From the NCBI RefSeq assembly GCF_000285535.1, contig NZ_HE610987.1, positions 136,143-200,142 on the forward strand: DNA of 64,000 bases, read 5' to 3'. A program made the position numbers and the translations under genes. Numbering within the stretch: the stretch's first letter is position 1; every line of letters starts with the position of its first letter. This stretch comes from Bacillus timonensis. Its GTDB lineage: Bacteria > Bacillota > Bacilli > Bacillales > Bacillaceae_L. Shown here piece after piece: positions 45,226-53,924 of the stretch. The notes under the pieces are model-generated. The model did no database searches. It saw only the letters and a list, made by a program, of their open reading frames with translations, and was not told the origin of the DNA.

Positions 45226-45242
45226 AGTTATCTCTCCTTTAA

Positions 45243-45267
45243 AGAAACCCCACGTTATTGTGGGGTT
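45243..45267 (-). terminator. Intercistronic hairpin between xylB and the reductase gene
   Basis: AACCCCAC (45246-45253) pairs with GTGGGGTT (45260-45267), followed on the minus strand by TTTCTTT. Probably a partial terminator or message-processing stem that lowers expression of the reductase gene. Confidence 0.7.
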
Positions 45268-45273
45268 CATTAT

Positions 45274-46773
45274 TTACTTTCTAAACTCTCTTAATTGCTC
45301 ATTGAGGAGCTTTGTTTGTTGATAAACCTGTTGATACATTGAAAATAACTTCTGGTATGCATCCACGTTTTCAGAAATCGGTTCATATGTTTTTGATGTT
45401 TGCAAAAACCTGTCAGCGCATTCTTTTAATGACTCAAACCAGCCGCAACCATATGCTGCAAGCATTGCTGCTCCCATTCCTGGACCTTGTTCAGATGTTA
45501 ATTTTTCAATTTTCGCGTTAAATATGTCGGCTTGCATTTGTAACCATGTTTCATTTTTGGCACCGCCGCCAATTGAGATGATTGTATCAATCGTTTTGCC
45601 ACTGTTTCTAAATATCTCAATCGATTCGTTTAAAGAAAATGTGATGCCTTCAAGGACTGCACGTGCGAAATGCTTACGTTCATGGGCTGCATCAATACCG
45701 ATGAAACTGCCACGAATATTTGAATCTGCATGTGGAGTCCGCTCCCCAACAATGTAAGGAGTGAATAATAGTCCATTGCTACCTGCAGGCACCCCATCGA
45801 CACCTTCTAAAAATTGATCAAAAGCTTCTTCTTTTGCAAATGTATCCTTGAACCAACTTAAGCTATAGCCTGCCGCAAGAGTCACACCCATCGTATAATA
45901 CGTGTTTTCCTCGCCGTGGTTAAAATAGTGAACCTTGCCTTCAAAATCAAGGTCATTACGTTCTTCATAAGACAACACTACACCAGAAGTTCCAATACTG
46001 CAAAGCGTTTTCCCTTCCGATAAAATTCCTGAACCAATTGCGCCACAAGCGTTATCTGCACCTCCTGCAAACACTTTCGTTGCCTCAGATAGGCCTGTCG
46101 CCTCGGCAAACTCAGGTGTAATCGTGCCAACAAATGCATGTGACTCTACTAATGGAGGACAGAAATCAGCTGAAAGACCAAAGCTCTTCAACACTTCCCC
46201 ACTCCACTCGCGTTTTGCCACGTTCAGCATCAAAGTACCCGCCGCATCAGAATATTCCATATGCACTGCACCTGTAATACGATAGCGTAAGTAATCCTTA
46301 GGAAGCATGAACACGCTTGAACGTTCAAAAATCTCAGGTTCATTTTCTTTCACCCACAGAATTTTCGGCAGCGTAAGCCCTTCTAAAGCTGGATTTTTTG
46401 TTACCTCTAATAATCTTTCTCTGCCGAAAGTTTCATAGATTTCCTCACATTGCTTTGTTGTTCTTGTATCATTCCATAAAATGGCGTTTCTTAATACATG
46501 GTTTTCTTGGTCGAGTAAAACAAGTCCATGCATTTGGCCGGAAAAACTGATTCCTTCAATATCTTTAACATCACCGTCGAATTGGGCAATAAGTTCCTTA
46601 AGTCCAGCAGTTGTCTTTTCAACCCACTCTTCTGGATTTTGTTCACTATAACCCGATTTTTCGATAATGAGAGGATATGACTTCGATACTTCACTTGCAA
46701 CTTCACCATTTTGATTTACAAGTAAAATCTTTACCGCACTTGTTCCGAGGTCCACACCTATAACATATTTCAT
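45274..46773 (-). CDS. xylB: Xylulokinase
   Basis: 499-residue FGGY-family kinase that phosphorylates D-xylulose to xylulose 5-phosphate for the pentose phosphate pathway. N-terminal phosphate-binding GVDLGTSAVKILLV, GISFSGQMHGLVLLD near residues 77-91 (catalytic region), FAGGADNACGAIGSG near 237-251, and C-terminal SIGGGAKNETWLQMQADIF. Length typical for XylB. Follows xylA with a hairpin in the 69-base gap. Confidence 0.95.
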   Translation of the reverse strand: MKYVIGVDLGTSAVKILLVNQNGEVASEVSKSYPLIIEKSGYSEQNPEEWVEKTTAGLKELIAQFDGDVKDIEGISFSGQMHGLVLLDQENHVLRNAILWNDTRTTKQCEEIYETFGRERLLEVTKNPALEGLTLPKILWVKENEPEIFERSSVFMLPKDYLRYRITGAVHMEYSDAAGTLMLNVAKREWSGEVLKSFGLSADFCPPLVESHAFVGTITPEFAEATGLSEATKVFAGGADNACGAIGSGILSEGKTLCSIGTSGVVLSYEERNDLDFEGKVHYFNHGEENTYYTMGVTLAAGYSLSWFKDTFAKEEAFDQFLEGVDGVPAGSNGLLFTPYIVGERTPHADSNIRGSFIGIDAAHERKHFARAVLEGITFSLNESIEIFRNSGKTIDTIISIGGGAKNETWLQMQADIFNAKIEKLTSEQGPGMGAAMLAAYGCGWFESLKECADRFLQTSKTYEPISENVDAYQKLFSMYQQVYQQTKLLNEQLREFRK

Positions 46774-46793
46774 CTATATCATCCTTTTCTATG

Positions 46794-46829
46794 AAAATGT
46801 GCTGGAGCATCACACTTCCAGCACATTTT
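46794..46829 (-). other. Intercistronic hairpin between xylA and xylB
   Basis: AAAATGTGCTGGA (46794-46806) pairs perfectly with TCCAGCACATTTT (46817-46829). Flanked by A and T tracts, it could be a partial terminator or a stabilising stem behind xylA. Confidence 0.75.
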
Positions 46830-46842
46830 AGGTTTCTATAAA

Positions 46843-48165
46843 TTAAGCATTAAGAGTTTCTAATAGATATTGGTTAATCAATGCTTTTAAGCGTTCTGTT
46901 CTACCTGATGTATTTTTAATTTCAGTTAATCCAAGTGCATATGCTTCAAGCTCACGGAAGTTTGTTTTTCCTTCCACGATATCTAATCCGATACCTTTTG
47001 TAAAGCTGCTGTAGCGTTCTTCAACAAAGCTATCAAGTACTTTGTCTTCAATTAGCTTGTTTGCTACTTTTAAACCAACTGCAAATGCATCCATACCTGC
47101 AATATGTGCGTGGAAAAGATCATCTGTATCGAATGAACCTCTTCTTACCTTCGCATCAAAGTTCAAACCACCTTTACCAAGTCCCCCATTTTTCAAGATT
47201 TCATACATTGCTAATGTATTTGTGTATAGGTCTGTTGGGAATTCATCCGTATCCCAGCCAAGTAATGTATCTCCTTGGTTTGCGTCAACTGAACCAAGCA
47301 TACCATTTATACGTGCCGTTCTTAGCTCATGTTCAAATGTATGACCAGCTAGTGTTGCATGGTTTGCTTCAATATTGAACTTGAAGTAGTCAGTAAGGTC
47401 ATATTTTTGTAAGAATGCTAGACCGGTTGCAACATCGAAATCATATTGGTGTTTTGTTGGCTCTTTTGGTTTTGGTTCGATTAAGAACGGAACATTTAAA
47501 CCAATCTCTTTCGCATAGTCAACCGCCATGTGGAAGAAACGTGCTAAGTTGTCCATTTCAAGTTTCATATCAGTATTTAGGAGTGTTTCGTAGCCTTCTC
47601 GACCACCCCAGAATACATAGTTTTCTGCACCAAGTTCTTTCGCTACCTCTAAGCCTTTTTTCACTTTCGCTGCAGAAAAAGCAAATACATCTGCATTAGG
47701 AGATGTTGCAGCACCATGTGTGTAGCGTGGATTTGTGAACATATTTGCTGTATTCCAAAGTAATTTTACTTTGCTTGTTTTCATGTAATCTTTGATCATC
47801 GCAACGATAACATCAAGATTTTCATTTGTTTCCTTTAATGTGCTTCCTTCTGGTGCAATATCAACATCGTGGAAAGCAAAGAATGGAACATCTAATTTTT
47901 CAAAAAGTTCAAATGATGCTTCCACACGAGCTTTCGCTAAGTCTAATCCTTTCAGGTGATCCCAAGGACGGATTGCAGTACCTACACCAAATGGATCAGA
48001 ACCATTAGCTGTGAAAGTATGCCAATAAGCTACAGAATAACGAAGAATTTCTTCCATTGATTTACCATTAATTTTTTCTTCTGGATTGTAATATTTAAAA
48101 GCAAAAGGATTTGTTGATTTAGCACCTTCATATTTAATTTTGTTTACTGTCTCGAAATAAGCCAT
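46843..48165 (-). CDS. xylA: Xylose isomerase
   Basis: 440-residue type II xylose isomerase that converts D-xylose to D-xylulose with two divalent metals. Landmarks: [13 protein letters not shown] near residues 97-109 (catalytic His), [32 protein letters not shown] near 229-243 (metal Glu) and [19 protein letters not shown]. Length equals B. subtilis XylA. ATG follows AGGAGG. Transcribed divergently from xylR behind a XylR operator and a cre-like site. Confidence 0.97.
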   Translation of the reverse strand: MAYFETVNKIKYEGAKSTNPFAFKYYNPEEKINGKSMEEILRYSVAYWHTFTANGSDPFGVGTAIRPWDHLKGLDLAKARVEASFELFEKLDVPFFAFHDVDIAPEGSTLKETNENLDVIVAMIKDYMKTSKVKLLWNTANMFTNPRYTHGAATSPNADVFAFSAAKVKKGLEVAKELGAENYVFWGGREGYETLLNTDMKLEMDNLARFFHMAVDYAKEIGLNVPFLIEPKPKEPTKHQYDFDVATGLAFLQKYDLTDYFKFNIEANHATLAGHTFEHELRTARINGMLGSVDANQGDTLLGWDTDEFPTDLYTNTLAMYEILKNGGLGKGGLNFDAKVRRGSFDTDDLFHAHIAGMDAFAVGLKVANKLIEDKVLDSFVEERYSSFTKGIGLDIVEGKTNFRELEAYALGLTEIKNTSGRTERLKALINQYLLETLNA

Positions 48166-48208
48166 GGGGTTATTCCTCCTAATATTTTTGTAGTTTACTA
48201 TAAAATCG

Positions 48209-48222
48209 TGTAAATGCTTTCA
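48209..48222 (-). promoter_or_regulatory. cre-like site in the xylA leader
   Basis: TGTAAATGCTTTCA matches the CcpA catabolite-repression consensus TGWAANCGNTNWCA at all fixed positions except one base of the central CG. It lies between the xylA promoter and ribosome site, a place where CcpA blocks elongation in B. subtilis xyl. Confidence 0.65.
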
Positions 48223-48265
48223 AAATATTTTAAAGCTTAAAAAGTGATAAGCTTTTCATACCCAG

Positions 48266-48307
48266 ATTATAACACCGTTCACTATGTTTGTCTATACGAT
48301 AAACTAA
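48266..48307 (-). promoter_or_regulatory. xylA promoter with XylR operator
   Basis: Minus strand: -35 TAGACA (48289-48294), 17-base spacer, -10 TATAAT (48266-48271). The operator at 48283-48307 reads TTAGTTTATC then GTATAGACAAACATA and agrees in about 20 of 25 positions with the xyl operator form TTAGTTTATTGGATAAACAA+ACTAA as I recall it. It overlaps the -35, so XylR would exclude RNA polymerase in the absence of xylose. Confidence 0.82.
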
Positions 48308-48404
48308 GTTTGTTCCATTTTTTTATAAACGTATATTTACCCATTCATTTTAAGCCTAAATCCCCTTACTAGCAACAAGTTTCATATTCATATATCGATT
48401 AGAC

Positions 48405-48430
48405 TAAGTTTATGATAAAATAAACATACT
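48405..48430 (+). promoter_or_regulatory. Second XylR-type operator at the xylR promoter
   Basis: AGTTTAT (48407-48413) and ATAAACA (48420-48426) form an inverted repeat with a six-base centre, within TAAGTTTATGATAAAATAAA, a likely -10 region of xylR. Suggests autoregulation of xylR. Confidence 0.6.
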
Positions 48431-48451
48431 ACCATATAAGGAGTTTTTAAC

Positions 48452-49597
48452 GTGGGAACGAAGACATGGAATCAACAAGTTGTGAAAAAAAACAATAAAG
48501 CACTCGTCTTTCAAATGATTATCGAAAAAGAGCCGATTTCACGGGCTGACATTGCTCAAATTTCAGGCTTAAATAAAACAACAGTTTCTACATTTGTAAC
48601 AGAATTAATAGAGGAAGATTTAATTTTCGAATCAGGACCAGGTGTCTCAAGTGGCGGCCGTCGTCCAGTAATCCTTCATTTCAATAAAAATGCTGGTTTT
48701 GCGATTGGAATCGATATCGGTGTCAACTATGTTTTGTCTGTCCTTACCGATTTAAAAGGAAATATACTAATTGAGAAAAATCAACCCCTTACCCGTACCA
48801 CCTATGCGACGGTTATGGGCATTGTACAAGATATGATTCAGTCATTAATGGATGAAATGCCCAAAAGCAGATATGGGATTGTTGGCATCGGAGTCGGTGT
48901 ACCCGGAATTGTGAACAATGAGGGCACCATTCTTCTTGCACCGAACCTTGGCTGGAGCAATATCCAATTTAAAGAAGACCTTGAAAAACTATATGAAGTT
49001 CCTGTTATTATTGAAAACGAGGCAAATGCCGGAGCAGTAGGAGAACAGCAATTTGGTGCAGGTCAGGATAATGAAAATATCCTTTATATCAGTGCTGGGA
49101 TTGGAATTGGTGTCGGAATCATTGTTAATAAAGAACTATATAAAGGAATAAATGGATTTTCCGGTGAAATGGGTCATATGATTATTGATATGAATGGGAA
49201 GCGTTGCAACTGTGGCAGTCGTGGCTGCTGGGAAGCATATGCATCAGAACAAGCCCTTCTAGAAATGGCTGACGAGAACATCGATTCATTAGAAACTCTT
49301 ATACAATTAGCGGAAAACAACGACAAAAAGGCAAAAAGTCTATTTGAAGATATCGGCAATTATTTAGGGTTTGGCATGAACAACATTATCAATACGTTTA
49401 ATCCAGATCAGGTCATTATCGGAAATCGATTAGCCCTTGCAAAAAAATGGCTCGAAGCACCAATCCGGAATACGATTGAAACTCATACACTCGCATTCCA
49501 CCAAAACGACCTGCAACTCAACTTCTCAAAACTTGGAAAATACTCAACCTCCTTAGGTGTATCAGCCTTTGTCGTTGATAACTTTATCAAAGGTTAG
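48452..49597 (+). CDS. xylR: Xylose repressor XylR (ROK family)
   Basis: 381-residue transcription factor. Winged-helix DNA-binding domain residues 10-75 (ISRADIAQISGLNKTTVSTFV), then a ROK sugar-binding domain from residue 85: GFAIGIDIGVNYVLSVLTD, EANAGAVGEQ, and the ROK zinc motif CNCGSRGCWEAYASE near residues 253-267. Start is GTG behind AAGGAG. It represses xylA/xylB and probably the GH43 gene, with xylose as inducer. The zinc cysteines are complete. Confidence 0.95.
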   Translation: MGTKTWNQQVVKKNNKALVFQMIIEKEPISRADIAQISGLNKTTVSTFVTELIEEDLIFESGPGVSSGGRRPVILHFNKNAGFAIGIDIGVNYVLSVLTDLKGNILIEKNQPLTRTTYATVMGIVQDMIQSLMDEMPKSRYGIVGIGVGVPGIVNNEGTILLAPNLGWSNIQFKEDLEKLYEVPVIIENEANAGAVGEQQFGAGQDNENILYISAGIGIGVGIIVNKELYKGINGFSGEMGHMIIDMNGKRCNCGSRGCWEAYASEQALLEMADENIDSLETLIQLAENNDKKAKSLFEDIGNYLGFGMNNIINTFNPDQVIIGNRLALAKKWLEAPIRNTIETHTLAFHQNDLQLNFSKLGKYSTSLGVSAFVVDNFIKG

Positions 49598-49603
49598 GAA
49601 GAA

Positions 49604-49622
49604 GGGACAGGTCCACCGTCCC
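49604..49622. repeat. GGGACAGGTCCACCGTCCC repeat
   Basis: Short member of the GGACAGGTTCA repeat family directly after the xylR stop. Confidence 0.55.
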
Positions 49623-49623
49623 A

Positions 49624-49657
49624 CCCCCCTGTTTTTTTACGATCAGGGGGTCATTTT
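49624..49657 (+). terminator. Intrinsic terminator of xylR
   Basis: CCCCCTG (49625-49631) pairs with CAGGGGG (49644-49650), followed by TCATTTT. Confidence 0.7.
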
Positions 49658-49660
49658 ATG

Positions 49661-49691
49661 AAAAAAATTCGATAGGCGCACCTATCGAATT
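49661..49691 (-). terminator. Intrinsic terminator of the GH43 gene
   Basis: AATTCGATAGG (49666-49676) pairs perfectly with CCTATCGAATT (49681-49691); on the minus strand a T-run follows. Confidence 0.9.
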
Positions 49692-49699
49692 CTTCTTTA

Positions 49700-50683
49700 T
49701 TATTTTTCGTACGGATCAATCGTTTGGATTGTTCCATCTTCATTGTATTTTAGTTCAGTAAATTTCACGCTACGTTTATGGTTGATACCGTTTGATAAGG
49801 AGCAGTCATGATAGAATAAATACCATTTTTCATTAAATTGAACAATTGAATGGTGTGTTGTCCACCCAATAACTGGTGTAAGAATTGTACCCTTGAAAAC
49901 GAATGGACCCTGTGGATTCTCGCTGACAGCGTATACAATTTTATGTGTTGTCCCTGTTGAATAAGAGAGATAATAAAGACCATTGTATTTATGTACCCAT
50001 GGACCTTCAAAATATCTTCGGTCTTCATCCCCCGCTAAAATTGGGTTTCCATCTTCATCAATAATGGAAATTTCCTTAGGTTCACTTTTAAAAGTCAGCA
50101 TATCATCACTTAATTCTGCGACAATTGGGCCTAAAGCTGGTTCTGTAGGAGCTGGACCTTCTGTTACCTCTTCTTTGTATGTTCCAGTCTGCCATTTTTC
50201 AAGTTGTCCACCCCATAGCCCGCCAAAATACATATACGCGCGATCATCCTCGTCCACTAAAACAGCTGGGTCGATACTGAAGCTTCCTGGAATATAGTTT
50301 TCCTCAGGTGTAAAAGGACCTGCAGGACTAGTGCCAGTGGCAACCCCAATTCGGAAAATACCATCCTTATCTCGTGCTGGGAAGTAAAAATAATATTTTC
50401 CGTTCTTATAAGCTGCATCTGGTGCCCACATTTGCTTACTTGCCCATGGAACATCCTTTACATGTAGCACTTCCCCATGGTCTACAACTGGTGCGTCTAT
50501 ATCCTCCATGGATAAAACATGATAATCTTCCATCTTATATTGGTCCCCATTATCATTTGACGGTTCATCATGTTCAAGGTCATGGGAAGGGTAAATATAA
50601 AGTTTCCCTTCAAAAACATGTGCTGATGGATCTGCTGTAAAAATATGTGTAACGATTGGTTCGTTAGGTTTCACGTTTTTCAC
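49700..50683 (-). CDS. Intracellular GH43 xylosidase/arabinofuranosidase
   Basis: 327-residue glycoside hydrolase of family 43 (five-bladed propeller). Catalytic residues are visible: Asp18 in TADPSAH (base), Asp138 in SIDPAV (pKa modulator) and Glu226 in FEGPW (acid). WAPDAAYKNGKYYFYFPARD is the family signature. No signal peptide, so it acts on imported oligosaccharides, cutting beta-xylosyl or alpha-arabinosyl units. Start is GTG at 50683 with GGAGG eight bases upstream; the frame extends five codons to TTG. A XylR-type operator overlaps its promoter. Confidence 0.9.
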   Translation of the reverse strand: MKNVKPNEPIVTHIFTADPSAHVFEGKLYIYPSHDLEHDEPSNDNGDQYKMEDYHVLSMEDIDAPVVDHGEVLHVKDVPWASKQMWAPDAAYKNGKYYFYFPARDKDGIFRIGVATGTSPAGPFTPEENYIPGSFSIDPAVLVDEDDRAYMYFGGLWGGQLEKWQTGTYKEEVTEGPAPTEPALGPIVAELSDDMLTFKSEPKEISIIDEDGNPILAGDEDRRYFEGPWVHKYNGLYYLSYSTGTTHKIVYAVSENPQGPFVFKGTILTPVIGWTTHHSIVQFNEKWYLFYHDCSLSNGINHKRSVKFTELKYNEDGTIQTIDPYEK

Positions 50684-50723
50684 CTTAATATCCTCCAATA
50701 TTTTTAATGATACTTACACATCC

Positions 50724-50766
50724 ATTATAATCATACTAGGGTGACTTTGTATACCGAAACAACTAA
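50724..50766 (-). promoter_or_regulatory. GH43 promoter with candidate XylR operator
   Basis: Minus strand: -35 TATACA (50748-50753), 18-base spacer, -10 TATAAT (50724-50729). TTAGTTGTTTCGGTATACAA followed by AGTCA (50742-50766) fits the XylR operator in about 17 of 25 positions, with a good TTAGTT left arm. Overlap with the -35 suggests repression. Confidence 0.6.
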
Positions 50767-50793
50767 CTTTCATAAAAATAAGTTTGTATATAT

Positions 50794-50821
50794 AAAAAGA
50801 CTCCCACACTGACGGGGAGTC
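50794..50821 (-). terminator. Terminator of the thiolase/acetoacetyl-CoA operon
   Basis: GACTCCC (50799-50805) pairs with GGGAGTC (50815-50821); on the minus strand a TTTTT run follows (50794-50798). Confidence 0.82.
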
Positions 50822-50928
50822 CTTCTTATTCAAATCACAAGTATAGTTAAAGAGGTTATAGAAATGTTTTGCTTCGGTTATTTTCGTTTCCGTCTATCCC
50901 ATTAGTTTTTTTATGTAACCCTTGGCTT

Positions 50929-52095
50929 TTAATCCACTTCAATTAAAACCGCTGCTCCTTGACCTCCACCGCCACACATCGATGCAATGCCTCTGCCCCC
51001 ACCGCGGCGCTTAAGTTCATGTGCAAGAGTTAACACAAGACGGAATCCGCTAGCACCTAGTGGATGACCAAGGGCAATCGCCCCTCCGTTTACGTTCACA
51101 ACATCAGAAGGAAGCCCTAACTCACGTTGGCTTGCGAGAACAACACTTGCAAAAGCTTCGTTAATTTCGAACAAATCAATATCTGACAGTCGTAAATTTG
51201 TCCGATCTAACAAGGATCGAATTGCATTTGCTGGCTGAAGATGTAATGATGGATCTGGCCCGGCCACATACGCCCAGTCGACTATGGTTGCAAGCGGCGA
51301 CTTGCCTAATTTATCACATGTATCTAAATTAGAGAGTAGACCTGCACTTGCTCCATCAGACATTGGACTAGCATTTCCAGGAGTAATCGTTCCTCCCTCT
51401 TCAAATACTGGTTTAAGGTTTTCTAACTTTCCGATGGTCGTTTGTGGACGAATACATTCATCATCGGTTATAAGCTGTCCCGAAACACTAACTTCTGCAA
51501 TTTCATCCCTAAATACTCCAGCACTTTGGGCCTTTGCTGCCCTTAATTGTGAGCTTAGAGCATATTCATCTTGTTCTGCTCGGTTAATAGATAGTTTACG
51601 ATTTGTTTTTTCAGATAATCCACCCATTGATGTATCAGAAAGTGCACACCACAACCCATCATTTAACGTATCGTAAAACGATACTGTACCCATTTTTACT
51701 TCCCGTCTCAAGTTTGATACGTGAGGGGCATTCGTCATGGATTCAAATCCTCCGACAACGAATAAATCCCCTTCCCCTCTTTCGATACGGCGGGCAGCAT
51801 CAGATACAGCTGCTAAACTAGCAATACAAACACTGTTAAGTGTTAGAACAGGTGTGTTTATATCAATTCCAGCGTTGACCGCAACTTGACGTGCTGGATT
51901 TTGACCTTGCCCAGCCTGGATAACTTGACCTAGTATAACACCATCAGCTTTGGCAGATTCGGGAATACGACGAACAAGCTCCGAAACTGCTGCTGTTCCT
52001 AGTTCTGTTGCTGTTTTTGTTTGAAAGCACCCCTTGAACCTTCCAATAGGAGTTCGTACTCCATCAATTAAAACAGTTTTTTTCAATGAAATCAC
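50929..52095 (-). CDS. Acetyl-CoA acetyltransferase (canonical thiolase)
   Basis: 388-residue biosynthetic/degradative thiolase. The nucleophile is Cys90 ([13 protein letters not shown]), with [14 protein letters not shown] near residues 342-355 (His) and MCGGGGQG near 373-380 (second Cys). It splits acetoacetyl-CoA or a beta-ketoacyl-CoA into acyl-CoA and acetyl-CoA. Last gene of a five-gene operon headed by acetoacetyl-CoA synthetase. Start is GTG or a TTG three codons later; the sequence does not decide. Confidence 0.92.
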   Translation of the reverse strand: MISLKKTVLIDGVRTPIGRFKGCFQTKTATELGTAAVSELVRRIPESAKADGVILGQVIQAGQGQNPARQVAVNAGIDINTPVLTLNSVCIASLAAVSDAARRIERGEGDLFVVGGFESMTNAPHVSNLRREVKMGTVSFYDTLNDGLWCALSDTSMGGLSEKTNRKLSINRAEQDEYALSSQLRAAKAQSAGVFRDEIAEVSVSGQLITDDECIRPQTTIGKLENLKPVFEEGGTITPGNASPMSDGASAGLLSNLDTCDKLGKSPLATIVDWAYVAGPDPSLHLQPANAIRSLLDRTNLRLSDIDLFEINEAFASVVLASQRELGLPSDVVNVNGGAIALGHPLGASGFRLVLTLAHELKRRGGGRGIASMCGGGGQGAAVLIEVD

Positions 52096-52126
52096 CCATC
52101 CTTTTAGTAGATTAATTGAAACTAAA

Positions 52127-53455
52127 TTACTGGGTTAGTGAATCACGGTAAGTTTCTCGTGCGAATAACGTTGCAATGATGCTTATGACACCTAGTGCGA
52201 CTAAATATAAAATGATTGGTAAGCTTTGACCATCATATTTTGCAAGTAACCAAGTCGCAATTAAAGGGGAAAATCCACCTGCTAGGATAGCACCGACTTG
52301 GTACCCAATGGAAGCGCCGCTTAAACGAACCTTTGATCCAAAAAGCTCTGAGTAATACACAGCCTGAGGTCCGTAGACAGAATCATGTATAACATTCAAT
52401 CCAAGCACGATACCTATTGTGATCCAAAGTACGGATCCTGTATCCATTAACAAGAAAAATGGAAAAATGAACAGTGTCGTAGCTATTGTTCCTCCTAAAT
52501 AGACAGGTTTACGGCCAATCTTATCTGATAAATAGGACCATAGTGGCATGGTCACAAAACCAACTACTGAAGAAATCATAACTGCATTTAGACCAATGGA
52601 TCGATCAACATTAACCGTACCTACGAGGTACGTTAGCACAAATACAGAATAGATATAGAACGTTGCGTTTTGAACTAATTTCATGCCAATTGTTAAGAAT
52701 AATGGTTTTCTTTGGGTACGTAGAACGGTGAGAACAGGCTTTTCCTCTAGCTGCTTTTTTTCTGCCATCTCCTCAAAAACAGGTGATTCACTCACTCTTA
52801 ACCGAATCCAAAGTCCAATGATTACAAGTATTGCACTGAGTAAAAATGGAATACGCCAGCCCCAAGCAAGGAAAGCATCATTTGGCATACTATTATTTAC
52901 CATTGAGAATACGAAAGTGGATAAAAGGAGACCTGCAGGCACTCCCATTTGTGGAAAGCTACCGTATAACCCCCGTTTTCCTTTCGGTGCATGTTCAACG
53001 GCCATTACTACCGCCGATCCCCACTCACCTCCAACAGCAAATCCCTGTACAATGCGAAGAAGACTAATTAATAACGGGGCCATTAAACCAATCGTTTGGT
53101 ACGATGGAATTAAACCCATTAAGAATGTCGCTAATCCCATTAATAATAGTGAAAGTGTAAGCATTTTTTTGCGGCCTATTTTATCACCAAAATGGCCAAA
53201 TACCGCACTTCCTAATGGACGGGCAATAAACCCAGCAGCATATGACCCAAAAGCCGCTAGTGTCCCATAAAGAGGATCGAAAGTTGGAAAAAACAATGCT
53301 GGAAATACTAAAGCCGCAGCAGTACCGTATAAATAGAAATCATACCATTCAATTGTTGTACCAATAAAGCTTGCTAATCCGACCTTGCGATGTTCTTTTG
53401 AAAAACCTTTATTCTCTGTATTTATATCCTCTTGAATTACTGGTGCTGTAGACAT
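52127..53455 (-). CDS. MHS-family metabolite:H+ symporter (MFS)
   Basis: 442-residue 12-helix transporter. The MHS signature GTTIEWYDFYLYGTAAALVF is near residues 31-50, GHFGDKIGRKKML in loop 2-3 and WGSAVVMAVEHAPKGKRG later. Members (ProP, KgtP, ShiA types) import small organic acids or betaines with protons. Its place between thiolase genes and acetoacetyl-CoA synthetase suggests uptake of a keto acid such as acetoacetate; substrate not proven. Well-formed ribosome site AAAGGGAGGG. Confidence 0.9.
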   Translation of the reverse strand: MSTAPVIQEDINTENKGFSKEHRKVGLASFIGTTIEWYDFYLYGTAAALVFPALFFPTFDPLYGTLAAFGSYAAGFIARPLGSAVFGHFGDKIGRKKMLTLSLLLMGLATFLMGLIPSYQTIGLMAPLLISLLRIVQGFAVGGEWGSAVVMAVEHAPKGKRGLYGSFPQMGVPAGLLLSTFVFSMVNNSMPNDAFLAWGWRIPFLLSAILVIIGLWIRLRVSESPVFEEMAEKKQLEEKPVLTVLRTQRKPLFLTIGMKLVQNATFYIYSVFVLTYLVGTVNVDRSIGLNAVMISSVVGFVTMPLWSYLSDKIGRKPVYLGGTIATTLFIFPFFLLMDTGSVLWITIGIVLGLNVIHDSVYGPQAVYYSELFGSKVRLSGASIGYQVGAILAGGFSPLIATWLLAKYDGQSLPIILYLVALGVISIIATLFARETYRDSLTQ

Positions 53456-53504
53456 CGGTTTCCCTCCCTTTTTACGATGGTGTACTATGTCTTAAGGCCA
53501 TTTT

Positions 53505-53924
53505 TCATTCTATGCTTTCGAAAAATGGCAACCATTCCTCATTAATTTTTATATATTTGACTTTCAAAGGAAGCCCAATTTTGAATTCTTGATTAGGATC
53601 AACTAATAGATGAGTTAGCATCGTTGGGCCTTCTTCTAATTCAACAACTCCTAAAGCGTAAGGTGCAACTGCTGCCCATGCTGGGTGACCCGGTCTATGT
53701 ACAATACTCCATGTCTTTAGCTTTCCTTTGCCTGAAGCAGGCGTCCATTCTAACTGATTACTCAAGCAATGCGGACAATGGGAACGAGGATAAAAAACCC
53801 ATTCTCCACAATCTTTGCATTTCTGCAGAATAAATTCTTGACGGGCAACTGCATCCCAGAACGGCTTAGTGAAAGGTGTGACAGTGGGACCTGGTACTGT
53901 TAAATTTTCAAATTTCTCTATCAT
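53505..53924 (-). CDS. Zn-ribbon OB-fold protein (DUF35/ChsH2-like)
   Basis: 139-residue protein. A rubredoxin-like zinc ribbon with CKDCGEWVFYPRSHCPHC (four Cys, residues about 36-53) is followed by an OB-fold (GKLKTWSIVHRPGHPAWA). These proteins are obligate partners of SCP2-type thiolase-like enzymes. Its ATG overlaps the stop of the preceding thiolase-like gene by four bases, so the two are made in equal amounts and very likely form a complex. Confidence 0.92.
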   Translation of the reverse strand: MIEKFENLTVPGPTVTPFTKPFWDAVARQEFILQKCKDCGEWVFYPRSHCPHCLSNQLEWTPASGKGKLKTWSIVHRPGHPAWAAVAPYALGVVELEEGPTMLTHLLVDPNQEFKIGLPLKVKYIKINEEWLPFFESIE

